A stretch of 64,000 bases of DNA from Mytilus edulis (Eukaryota; Mollusca; Bivalvia; Mytilida; Mytilidae): contig NC_092345.1 in assembly GCF_963676685.1 (NCBI RefSeq), positions 84,633,592 to 84,697,591 on the forward strand. The letters run 5' to 3'. Positions within the stretch are counted from its first letter, which is position 1. Every line of letters starts with the position of its first letter. The notes under the pieces were generated by a model that saw nothing but the letters and a program-made list of their open reading frames with translations, ran no database searches and was not told the origin of the DNA. The position numbers and the translations under genes were made by a program. This document shows, piece by piece, positions 48,001 through 56,352 of the stretch.

Positions 48001-51000
48001 GTGTTTCTTTAAGAGGTCAGGTGCTCTTGTTCATTCATAAAATTATCGTTCATTCATACATTTATCGTAAAATCAAAATCACTACACAAGTTAATGCGTA
48101 GTGTCAAATTATTACCTGTAATCTAAAAATAGACAAACTTTATTTGCGCAAATAATTTACCGGAACGAAACCCCTGTTGAAAACACATACCAATAAGTTC
48201 GTTTTCCTTTTCTGTCAAAACTCCGTAATATTTATCGATCACCTTACTAATGAAATGGACCCGTCCAAACGTAGTAGATGCCAAGTCGGTCCAGATGAAG
48301 AGATATTTACAATTTGGAATTTTCTAGTTTATTAATACATGGATTGAAAAAAAGTACGTCTTTTTAAATATCATGATCAAAACTGGGTTTGCATAACAAA
48401 TGTCAGATGAAACCATTATCCTCGTCTTTTCAGTGAACAAGTCTACTACGTTTGTTGACACTCGACGGTCCACCGTGTTAGCAATTTTATTTCACATGTT
48501 TTCGAAATATTGAAGATCATTTTTCGCAATGTTTCCTGAAAATTGATAAATATCAAAGCAACGTAGAGCTGTTTGTTCTTGTTCGTATAATAAAATTGAG
48601 AATGGAAATGGGGAATTTGTCAAAGAGACAACAGGTCTTCAATGCAGCGAAAAATTCCCGCACCCGGAGGCGTCCTTCAGCTGGCCCCTATACAATATAT
48701 ATACTAGTTCAGTGATAACGATTTAATGATTTAATGTCATGTTTGTCTGTGATGACCCCCCTTTTCGGGATTGCATGAGAATTGTAGTTATCTCGTACCC
48801 ACATGCACTTGTTTCTATTCATAGGAAGGTCGACTATCCATATAAAACTATTTATATGGATAATCGACCTTCCTATGGATAGAAACAAGTGCCTGTGCTC
48901 GTACCGCATCAGAAGGACACATATCAACTGAGCAATAATGTTTGGAACTTAGTTTTAAAAATGATGACAAAGTAACATTATGAAAATATTTTTATTAAGC
49001 TGAAATATACATATATTCTTTACATGTTTATGTCTTGTAAGATATTTTATTTCTTTCCCGTTTTTTAACATTTGCGTCTGGAAAGTTGAAATGTTTTAAC
49101 TTAATCATTTGTGTTAATGGTTAAATATAAATTAATAATGAAAATTGTTAAAATTAAATCAATAAAGGAAATTATTGCCAAGGAAGTTACAAACACTACC
49201 AGGGGATAATCCATGATGATTTCTTCTTGAGTTATGTTTCAGCACATGTATATTTGACCGCAACTTTAGCCTGGTAAACGTGTTGTCTCCTTGTGAAATA
49301 TAAAACATATTAAAAATGACTTTCTGCTAAAGTCTTTTATTTATATCAAGTTAAAACCTTCTTACTTTTAACTAGACAACACTCATGTCAGGTTTAATTC
49401 TTGTATATATGTGGATGAAAAATAAAAGTCCCCAAACATTAACATGGCAGCAATTGCTTTTACAGCCTTTAAGGCTTTGATTAGGTTCAGTGGTCAAAGT
49501 TAAGTTTTTGAGTTTTGGTCTTTTTATCTAATACTATATGCCATAGGTCAACTATATTTGGTGTATGTAAAAATTTTATGATCTTGATGTCAGTCGCGCA
49601 GGTTTTATTTGACCGTGACCTCATTTTCACGGTTCATTGCACAGTGTTAAGTTTTTGTGTTTGGTCTATTTTTCTTAAACTATAAGTAATGGGTCAACTA
49701 TATATGTTGTATAGAAGCATTGTTAGCTGTACATGTCTGCCTGGCATGGTTCATCTGACCTGGACCTCTTTTTCAAGGTTCATTGGTCTTTGTTTAGTTA
49801 TCTTGGTTAATGTTAAGTTTATGTGACAGTTGTAATAAAGCTTAGCTTTATATTTAGGACTATCAACATAATATCAATGATTAGTATAGAAGGCGAGACA
49901 TTTCAGCGTGTGCACTCCTGTGTAACTTAGGGTCATGATTTTATAACTGTTTGTACTTTTGAATTTGTTACCCAAACAGTGGTGCATCATGGGCAATTGA
50001 CTAAATTAACAGTTCTGAATCTGTATTTGTGAAAACATGAGAATTTTGCCTGATTTTTTTCCATTTCAAGGATATTTAATACAAAAAATTAGATTTTTAA
50101 ACCAAATGTGCAGTTCTTTATTAATGATAAATATTTTTAATTTTGATTTTGCAAATAGGAGAGATTTTGAAATACATTTGGCTATAGGTCCATTTATTTC
50201 ACAAAGTATAGTACAAATATACTCTCGGATTTTTTCTTTACTTTACAAATGTTAATTTACCTAATTCTTCCTATGTGCAACAATATAATCTGCATTTAAC
50301 ATTTTACATGTATCGATTGTAGACAATTTCATTCTTCTTAATATCAGTTTAAAGTGTTTATTTTATACTAAACAAAAACAAACTGAATACATTTTTTTTT
50401 TTTATTTAGAAGAGGAAATAAATTGTGATTTTTTATTTTGCATCTCAGTAGATTTTGATTTTTTCCAGACATAGATTTGAAGTCTAAAAGAAGAGATAAA
50501 GGCAAAGGAAAGATGAGAAGATACAGCTCAAGTCCTGACAAAAGGTCATCAAGAGAGAGACAAAGAAATTCAAAAAACTACAAACAGAAGCGTTATGAAA
50601 GTTCTAGTGACTCAGACTCAGACTCCAGTAGTAACACAGGAAGTGATTTTTATGAGCAAAAGTATAATAAACAGTCACATGATTCCAGACAGAAAGAAAG
50701 AAGGAATAGGTCACCTGATAATAGAACAGATACGAAAGATAGGGTCAGAGATTCTAAATCAAGTAGAATATCTAAAGAGCAATCATATCAGAGACATTCA
50801 AGGTCAAGTAGTAGGTCACCATCCAAAAATAAGTCTAGGAGAAATAGATCTATGTCAAATGAAAGAAGAGAACAATCACATCATAGATATACAAGGTCAA
50901 AAAGTAGGTCCCCAGACAAAAATAAGTCTAGGAGAAATAGATCCAGTTCAAATGAAAAAAGAGAGCAATCACGTCGTAGATATACGAGGTCAAGAAGCAG

Positions 51001-51409
51001 GTCACCAGATGCAAATAAGTCTAGGAGAAAAAGGTCAAGTTCAAATGAAAAAAGAGAGCAATCACAACGTAGATATGCAAGGTCAAGAAGCAGGTCACCA
51101 GATACAAATAAATCAAAGAGAAATAGATCTAGGTCAGATGAGAGAAGGTCTTATTCTAGAGAAAGATATGAGTTAGGATCGAAGTACAGCAATGGAAGTC
51201 AAAGAAGTAGGTCAAGATCTCCAGATCGTCAACATTCAAGATACAGCACATATGGTGGCAGGGCATCAGTCAACACACCACCAGTAAAAGGCTGGTTCCC
51301 AACTGCTGAATTAACTCCAGGAGTTAAGGATAAAAGATCAAGAAGTATGACTAATAATAAATTAATTAATTTTTTTCTCTCCTTGACGGAGTCAAAAAGC
51401 AAGACATAG
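38981..51409 (+). CDS. CIR1: CIR1-type corepressor (CBF1/RBPJ-interacting), complete
   Basis: Nuclear protein of the CIR1 family; the human protein binds RBPJ, recruits histone deacetylase complexes and is linked to splicing. Exons: 38981-39052, 39994-40088, 41015-41096, 42557-42621, 43214-43365, 43764-43870, 44090-44175, 45822-45910, 46284-46391, 50469-51409. Every phase agrees and the sum is 1797 bp (598 residues plus TAG); human CIR1 is about 450, the excess lying in the RS-rich tail. The N-terminal Cir_N block is [20 protein letters not shown] (1-20) with [19 protein letters not shown] after it. A zinc knuckle has C127, C130, H135, C142. [20 protein letters not shown] aligns closely to vertebrates. 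The stop codon lies in repeat DNA, so the true C-terminus is uncertain. Confidence 0.92.
39099..39269. mobile_element. Palindromic element with CACAGGCACTTG ends, copy A, in a larger palindrome
   Basis: Core 39134-39233 (100 bp) starts cacaggcacttgttttctat and ends atagaaaacaagtgcctgtg; the arms pair perfectly to a loop of about ten bases. Pairing resumes outside, gttttaacatgcaaatg with catttgcatgttaaaaac and agcccaaaaaata with tattttttgggct, giving about 170 bp in total. It lies in CIR1 intron 1, just after exon 1. Confidence 0.9.
39994..40088 (+). CDS. CIR1: CIR1 exon 2
   Basis: After cttttaaatag, before gtaaaa. Encodes [20 protein letters not shown] then [11 protein letters not shown] and two bases of Arg; the rest of the Cir_N domain, a charged helix. 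Confidence 0.93.
41015..41096 (+). CDS. CIR1: CIR1 exon 3
   Basis: After tttgttttag, before gtaaga. Encodes [20 protein letters not shown] then GLKKKED. LxFMYxAPPG is a family-specific signature. Confidence 0.93.
41325..41535. repeat. Probable small dispersed element in CIR1 intron 3
   Basis: A C/G-rich patch rich in aatcc/cccgaatccc words (gaatccctaaagggtcaatc, cccgaatttaaataag) standing out from the AT-rich intron; the ends (aggaggggtcctgat and aaaggtcctgtccccc) are only weakly inverted. No target duplication was identified. Confidence 0.45.
42557..42621 (+). CDS. CIR1: CIR1 exon 4
   Basis: After gaatttacag, before gtaagt. Encodes [20 protein letters not shown] then E and two bases of Gln; (Y/V)KFEWQ(K/R)xxAPRE is shared with vertebrates. 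Confidence 0.92.
43214..43365 (+). CDS. CIR1: CIR1 exon 5 with zinc knuckle
   Basis: After tattattgcag, before gtaagt. Encodes [20 protein letters not shown] and then [20 protein letters not shown]. The CX2CX4HX6C pattern is a CCHC-type knuckle; DQPFGI(E/Q)VRNVRCIKC is almost unchanged from vertebrates. This is the most diagnostic exon of the gene. Confidence 0.96.
43492..43633 (+). repeat. Dispersed mussel repeat (agaagatgtgg family), copy 2
   Basis: aaaaaagaagatgtggtatg through gacacagaaattaacaacta to gccccaaaatgacaat. It lies in CIR1 intron 5, about 130 bp before exon 6. Confidence 0.85.
43764..43870 (+). CDS. CIR1: CIR1 exon 6
   Basis: After tgtttttacag, before gtaatg. Encodes [20 protein letters not shown] then [16 protein letters not shown]. 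The pattern (A/E)LxxxMxxxGFxLKxxxLGR is shared with human CIR1. Confidence 0.92.
44090..44175 (+). CDS. CIR1: CIR1 exon 7
   Basis: After tattttgtag, before gtaaac. Encodes [20 protein letters not shown] then AKQKKKLL and two bases of Lys. DPEV(E/K)FLKSL is conserved. Confidence 0.93.
44262..44420 (+). repeat. Fragment of the gcgagacatagg composite repeat
   Basis: gtcatgcctgcaactaaagt followed by cacagaaagcgagacatagg is the left end of a composite repeat also seen at about 46938, 51375, 56770 and 61170. Only a short stub is present here. Confidence 0.6.
44807..44951. repeat. Palindromic element, about 55-bp arms
   Basis: aataaccatacattgtctcg on the left pairs with cgagacaatgtatggttatt on the right; further inside atatcaatgttatttgtac pairs imperfectly with gtacaaataaccgattgata, then aaacaggtagaaa with tttctacctgttt. 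It lies in CIR1 intron 7. Confidence 0.88.
45822..45910 (+). CDS. CIR1: CIR1 exon 8, Lys-rich
   Basis: After ttatttatag, before gtaata. Encodes [20 protein letters not shown] then [10 protein letters not shown]. Low-complexity basic region, as at this place in vertebrate CIR1; a likely nuclear localisation signal. Confidence 0.88.
46284..46391 (+). CDS. CIR1: CIR1 exon 9, Ser/Asp/Lys-rich
   Basis: After atcttatttag, before gtaaat. Encodes [20 protein letters not shown] then [16 protein letters not shown]. Accepted on splice signals and phase; typical CK2-site-rich acidic/basic linker. Confidence 0.86.
48595..48716 (+). repeat. Fragment of the long mussel dispersed repeat
   Basis: gagaatggaaatggggaatt, then ggtcttcaatgcagcg, ggaggcgtccttcagctggc and tactagttcagtgataac; matches 56065-56225. 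Confidence 0.85.
48800..48897. mobile_element. Palindromic element with CACAGGCACTTG ends, copy B (98 bp)
   Basis: Starts cacatgcacttgtttctatt and ends gatagaaacaagtgcctgtg; arms of about 43 bp with three mismatches and a loop of about ten bases. Flanked by an exact 8-bp duplication, ctcgtacc (48792-48799 and 48898-48905). Eight bases fit hAT, P or Merlin-like transposition; no enzyme is encoded. Confidence 0.93.
50469..51409 (+). CDS. CIR1: CIR1 exon 10, RS-rich tail with 31-residue repeats
   Basis: After gattttttccag. Encodes [20 protein letters not shown] and a long Arg/Ser region. Between about residues 400 and 523 a 31-residue unit (93 bp), [20 protein letters not shown] plus [11 protein letters not shown], recurs four times with few changes. 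The final segment, including [17 protein letters not shown] and the TAG, runs into a dispersed repeat starting about 51375. A possible donor (gtatga at 51343) would give a different C-terminus. Confidence 0.85.
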
Positions 51410-52460
51410 GTATGCTGTTTTCTGTTGACGGCAGCGGCGATGTCAGCAATGTATTACTTGTGATTATGTCTAGTTTATGGTGAACCACAAGTGGTAGGTC
51501 AATCATATTTGGTATGCAGTTGTATAAGCATTATATATATATAGCACATCTCATTTCCATGGAGATTTTGGCCCTGCCTCCTCAGTTATGGTCTGTTGAC
51601 TTTGAAACTTTTGCTTATTTTACATTTATTAGTTTGTGATAAGGTCAGTTTTTGGGGACCACAAGTGGTAGGTCAATGATATTTGGTATGTAGTTGCAGT
51701 GTTCCAGCTAGGATTTGAAAATAGAGGGGCGCGTTTTTAAAAAGGGCACTTTAGCGCGTTCTCACTGAAAAAAATCAAATACTTTATGTTACCACATAAA
51801 GACATATTTTTAGCAAGCATGTAGCTAAGTTAAATAGCTATTATATACAAGTTTAAAAATCATTTATTTAGAACATATAACATGTATAAGTTAAAATCAA
51901 ACTGATAGCAATAATAGACATTACTATATTCATTTCTCTTTCAGAACTATAGATTTTTTCAAAGAAGAGTTCAAATGCAAATAAATAAACAACAATGACA
52001 AATCTTCTGTTTTTCTTTTTGAAGAAGGTTGTCACACATTGATCAAGATTTTTTTCAAATTTAGTTTCATCACAGTTTAATTTTACAGTTAATATTTTTG
52101 TTAATGTCTGTGTTTTCAAGTTTGCCCTATCTGCCTGTGACCTGTCTTTATCAATTTGACCTGAGAGAATATTTTCTCCACTTCTGCTGTACTGAGTGGA
52201 TGTACATTGTACATGTCATATTGCAACACTGAATAGTTTTGCAACAAGAGGGTACATAGATAATAGGTTTTTATCCTAATGACAAGGTGAATGAAATAGC
52301 TCTAGCAGACTAGATAAGGAACGACTTCTAAGTTCTGCTGATGACACAAGAGCTATAAAGTCCTGTTATTGAATAAGGAGAGTTTCAGGGTCCATGTCAA
52401 ATGTATTTGCCAGAGCTTCTATCTCTGTATAACCATACATTGTTTCATTGTTGTCTGTTC

Positions 52461-52870
52461 AATTCAACAAGCATCTCCGTATATTTCATGTTGAGCGTAT
52501 CTAATAAAATCAATAAGTTTGTCAAAACGGATTTCAATCACAGGCACTTGTTCATTGGAAGACCCCCTATCAACGTATATTTACGGAAATATACGTTGAT
52601 GGGGGGTCTTCCAATGGATAGAAACAAGTGCCTGTGATTTCAATAAGAACAGTGATACAAAAATCGGACTTTCGAAAGCTCCGTAATCGCCACAATAATA
52701 AATTGATTCAATTTTGTAAGTTTATTATCAATTCAACAAGCATCTCCGTTTACTTCATGTTGAGCGTATTTAATAATATCAATATTAAAGTTAGTCAAAA
52801 CGGATTTCAATTTAAGAAAAAATGATATAAAAATCGGACTTTCGAGTGCTCCGTAATCGGCGGAATTAAC
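52461..52870 (+). repeat. Tandem duplication, 163 bp, one copy interrupted
   Basis: aattcaacaagcatctccgt begins copies at 52461 and 52730; both run through catgttgagcgtat, gtcaaaacggatttcaat and aaaaatcggactttcga to gctccgtaatcg. The first copy is longer only because of the 106-bp hairpin insertion with its duplication. Confidence 0.9.
52539..52636. mobile_element. Palindromic element with CACAGGCACTTG ends, copy C (98 bp)
   Basis: Starts cacaggcacttgttcattgg and ends ggatagaaacaagtgcctgtg-like sequence; arms are perfect over ggaagaccccc(t/c)atcaacg and tatattt around a loop of a few bases. Flanked by an exact 8-bp duplication atttcaat (52531-52538 and 52637-52644). The neighbouring duplicate keeps the empty site (52804-52811). 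Confidence 0.94.
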
Positions 52871-54266
52871 AATAGAAGAACAATTGCGATATTTGATAAA
52901 AACCTTTCTTCTTCTCGATTTTTCATAAAGGTAAAAAATTAAATTATTTTTTTGCTTTTGATGGTCATTATTCTTGAAAAAAGATGTAATAGACTGGCAA
53001 GTCTTTGATATTTTCTTCTTGTCATTTCGGAGTTGGTCAATTTTTTCTTTTTATCGTCGGCATTTTGCGTGTTGACCTATTGGAATGATTCTTTTTAAAT
53101 GAACGTTATTTTATAAATAACAAATACAATAGAAATGAACACAGTTCTGCCGTTCACATTTATTTTATAATTCTATATTTAGCATCGTCAGGTGTTAAAA
53201 TAATCAAAACATTTAACTTCGATGTTTGGTGCTTCAGGGCAAAGGGATTAGACAGGGTCGTAAATTTCACCTGATTAAGTAATTGACTCTAATCAAATAG
53301 GTGATTATATACAGGTAACAAGTGTCAAACACTTTAATCTGTTGTCTTAATGAAGTGTGTGTATAAAGACCTCAACAAAATGGCGACGATATGAGGAAAA
53401 AAGATCGTTTTTTAAACTTTTTTTCAAAAGGGCACACAGAGGGGCACAGGGGCGCTTAAAGAGGGCAGAGGGGCGCAAACTTTCGGGGGCGGGGCGCGGC
53501 GCCCCTCCATTTCATGCTAGCTGGAACACTGAGTTGTATAAGCATTGGCATATTTCATTTCCATGGAGATAATTTGGCTCCGCCCCCTTAGTCATGGTCT
53601 TTTGACTGAAATTTTGCTTAGTTATCATGTTTTAGTTTGTGATTAGGTCAGTTCAAGGGGAACCATTAGTGGTAGGCCAAAGTTAATTGGTATTCAGTTG
53701 TATAAGCATTGTCACATCTCATTTCCATGGAGAATATTTGGCCTCGCCCCCTCAGTCATGGTCTATTGACTTTGAAGCTTATCTTAGTTTACATGTATTA
53801 GTTTGTGATTAGAATAATTTAAGATGAACTGCTAATGTTAAGTCAATGATATTTGGTATGCAAATTTATTGGCATTTGCAAGTATCGTTTCCAAGTATTG
53901 TTTCCATGGAGATTATATAGCCCCACCCCCTCTTCATGGTTCATTGACTTTGAAACTTTTTCAAAGTTTACAAGTTAGTGTTTGCGTTTAGGTTTGAGAA
54001 CGACTTATAATAAGTCAATGGTATTTGGTATGCAGTTGTGTTAGCGTTGGCACATCTCATTTACATGAAGATTCTTTAGCCAGGTAACTCAGTCATCATT
54101 CATTGACTTTGAATATTTGCATAACTTGTGTAAGATGTTAAAGTATTGCTATTTTGATTTCAACATTTGCATTATCAAAATAACAAAAAGGCGAGACATA
54201 TCTCTGTGATAACAGTTTATTTAAGTTCAATATAGTGTAACATTTCAACAAAAATATTTCAAATAT

Positions 54267-54536
54267 AAAAATAAGAAGATGTGGTATGATTGCCAATGTA
54301 ACAATTCTCCACAAGAGACCAATCTACATGGAAATTTATAATTATAGGCTACTGTACAGTATAAAACAATGAACAAAACCCATACTGCATAGTCAGCTTT
54401 AACTAATTTATGTACAAAACAATGAACAAAAAAACATATAATATTCAGCAACAAATGACAAGATCTGATTTACAGGCTCCTGACTTAGGACAGGCACATA
54501 CAGAATGTAGTGGGGTAAAATTAGTTAAACTGTTTA
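54267..54536 (+). repeat. Dispersed mussel repeat (agaagatgtgg family), copy 3
   Basis: The longest copy: aagaagatgtggtatgattg, then acccatactgcatagtcagc, and a distal part tacaggctcctgacttagga with caggcacatacagaatgtag. It lies between CIR1 and the SGNH exon. Confidence 0.85.
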
Positions 54537-55304
54537 TACATCCCACAACAACAAAAAACAACACTATGAACAGGTCTAACTTAAATCTTTTCATTTGCAT
54601 TAATTATCAAAGATTTATATACATCTTTTTGTTTATAAAACATTGGGGGAAAAAAGAAAACCAATAATTTGACACATAGTGATTTAATTGCAGAAAGCAA
54701 CTCTTGACAAATTTTAGAAACAAATATGTTTTAATCCCTAATCCCAGCTTTAAACAAACAAAATGAAATAAGACAATAAGCATGTATATATATCTAAGCT
54801 TACTTGGATTTTAATATATTATACACCACTCTTTTAAAGGTTGCATTTTATACCTGATTAGTATATTTTCTAAGGTACTTCTTAACATGTCCCTTCATAT
54901 TTTGCCAGCTTCTGAAGTGCAAGTTGTAAAGTAAGTGTGCCCTTTTGTATTTGTCAGACACCTTCTTAGCACAATAATGCTAGCCAATTCTGTCTGTGAT
55001 TGCTTAACCTGCAAGCTATTGTCTATACTCATTAAAAGCAAATTGTAAAAATAAACACAGATGGACTTTTTTTGGTGTATGTCATAAAATTTTACTCAGA
55101 ACTCAGAGTACAAAATATGTGCTGGTAATATCAAATCCAGTATTTTGATTTCTAAGTTTGAGAATCATAATCATGATCTAAATTTTTATTTTTGCAAAAA
55201 TCCAGGGGAAAAAACATGCACAAGAAAAGGTAATCTATGAGAACTTACTGAGTTAAAGTTCAAAATCCAATTGTATATTTATCATTTTATTATTCTGCTT
55301 TCAG

Positions 55305-55876
55305 CTTCAGTATGGATAGTTGGGTCATCTATTGTTTACTGGGCTCACAAGAGGGCATCTCAGCTGAGAGACATCAACCTTGGGGTAAAAACCACAGAAG
55401 CCTGTGTAGAATGGTATGGCACACGAGGAATGAGATGGAATGCACTGTTGCCAAAGTTGATGGAACTTGTACAGTCAAAACCACCCCCAGATGTATTAAT
55501 ATTATATGTTGGTTCAAACGATGTTGGCTATGTCAAACCAATGGACTTGGTCAAAATGATTAAGAACGATTTATGTACCATTAAAGAAATGTGTCCTGAA
55601 ACTCAGCTGATTTACAATGAGATCTTATCCAGAATCAACTGGAGAGGTGCTCCAACTAATCAGGATGGGGAACAACAAAGATTGACTATAAATAAATACG
55701 TCAAACCGGCAGTGGAGTCAATGGGGGGATTTATGATCCATCATCCTGATATAAGAAATGTAAATCTCTCGCTGTACCGTGATGATGGGGTCCACCTTAA
55801 TGATCGTGGTTATGATATATTTAATGGTAATGTTGCTGACACAGTAAGAGCAGCTCTGTTGAAAAATAAACTTTAA
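55305..55876 (+). CDS. SGNH-hydrolase (esterase/lipase-like) domain, last exon or single-exon remnant
   Basis: After ttctgctttcag the frame encodes SVWIVGSSIVYWAHKRASQL and continues for about 190 residues to TAA at 55874-55876. Features of an SGNH hydrolase are intact: the nucleophile block GSS (55322-55330), GSND (55511-55522) and DGVH (55784-55795); WYGTRGMRWNALLPKLMEL and PPPDVLILYVGSNDVG are typical of the version found in many fish, coral and mollusc loci, often near tyrosine-recombinase genes of mobile elements. No credible ATG precedes the domain, so an upstream exon is expected. An AATAAA lies at 55946-55951. Real substrate unknown. By phase it could be spliced to CIR1 exon 10 (see findings). 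Confidence 0.78.
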
Positions 55877-55945
55877 ATCATATTATTTATTCAAATGTTT
55901 TATCTTGAATTTGTGTATTATTATTTTTACAAATGTATTTGATGC

Positions 55946-55951
55946 AATAAA
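55946..55951 (+). terminator. Putative polyadenylation signal after SGNH exon
   Basis: aataaa, 70 bases after the stop codon of the SGNH frame, in otherwise ordinary AT-rich sequence. Confidence 0.55.
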
Positions 55952-56352
55952 AGGAATAGATGTAAAAGTATAATTTATTGTCTTGCCTTTTGCTAAATTA
56001 GAATTAGAGCATCTGTTTCTATTGTAGGCAGCATCAATAATTGATAAAAGTTGTGATTAAAATTGAGAATGGAAATGGGGAATGTGTCAAAGAGACAACA
56101 ACCCGACCATAGTAAAAACAACAGCAGAAGGTCATCAGCAGGTCTTCAATGTAGCAGGAAATTCCCACACACGGAGGCGTCCTTCAGCTGGCCCCTAAAC
56201 AAATATATACTAGTTCAGTGATAATGAATGCCATACTAAACTCCAAATTGTACACAAGAAACTAAAATTAAAATAATACAAGACTAACAAAGGCCAGAAG
56301 CTCCTGACTTGGGACAGGCGCAAAAATGCAGTGGGGTTAAACATGTTATGAG

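Larger units (their letters stand above)
46938..49910 (+). repeat. Composite bivalve repeat element, interrupted
   Basis: Left end: gtcgagcctgcaacttttgt, tgcagaaagctcgacatagg, then a GC-rich ggcggcggcagcagcgtt patch. The body consists of about 180-bp units with gtgaccttgacctcattttt-like and atactatatgcaacaggtct-like cores (47080-47590 and 49490-49850). The right end is aaggcgagacatttcagcgt at about 49890. Sequence at 47590-49485 is foreign to the unit pattern and includes the long mussel repeat and hairpin copy B. It fills CIR1 intron 9. Confidence 0.72.
51697..53531. mobile_element. 1835-bp non-autonomous element, CAGTG ends, 5-bp target duplication
   Basis: Ends cagtgttccagctagg (left) and gctagctggaacactg (right) are inverted; inside them both sides have ggggcgcg/cgcgccc-like blocks. 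Flanked by agttg (51692-51696 and 53532-53536), and the same target is uninterrupted in sister units (e.g. near 53690). No transposase frame was found. It contains an internal 163-bp tandem duplication (52461 and 52730) and hairpin copy C. Confidence 0.88.
51375..54205 (+). repeat. Composite repeat with catctcatttccatggag units, interrupted
   Basis: Left end tccttgacggagtcaaaaag, then caagacataggtatgctgtt; right end aaaaggcgagacatatctct. Units of roughly 170-190 bp carry catctcatttccatggagat and tttggtatgcagttgtataa. The 1835-bp insertion at 51697-53531 splits one unit. The left end contributes the last codons and stop of the CIR1 frame. Confidence 0.78.

Noticed and set aside
50595-51176. 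193-codon frame overlapping CIR1 exon 10
   Set aside because: Shadow frame kept open by the Arg/Ser-rich 93-bp repeat; the other frame joins the CIR1 exons in phase.
54912-54933. Possible 22-bp micro-exon (after ttttgccag, before gtaagt) between CIR1 and SGNH
   Set aside because: It would put the SGNH exon out of frame, and such short matches to splice signals occur by chance.
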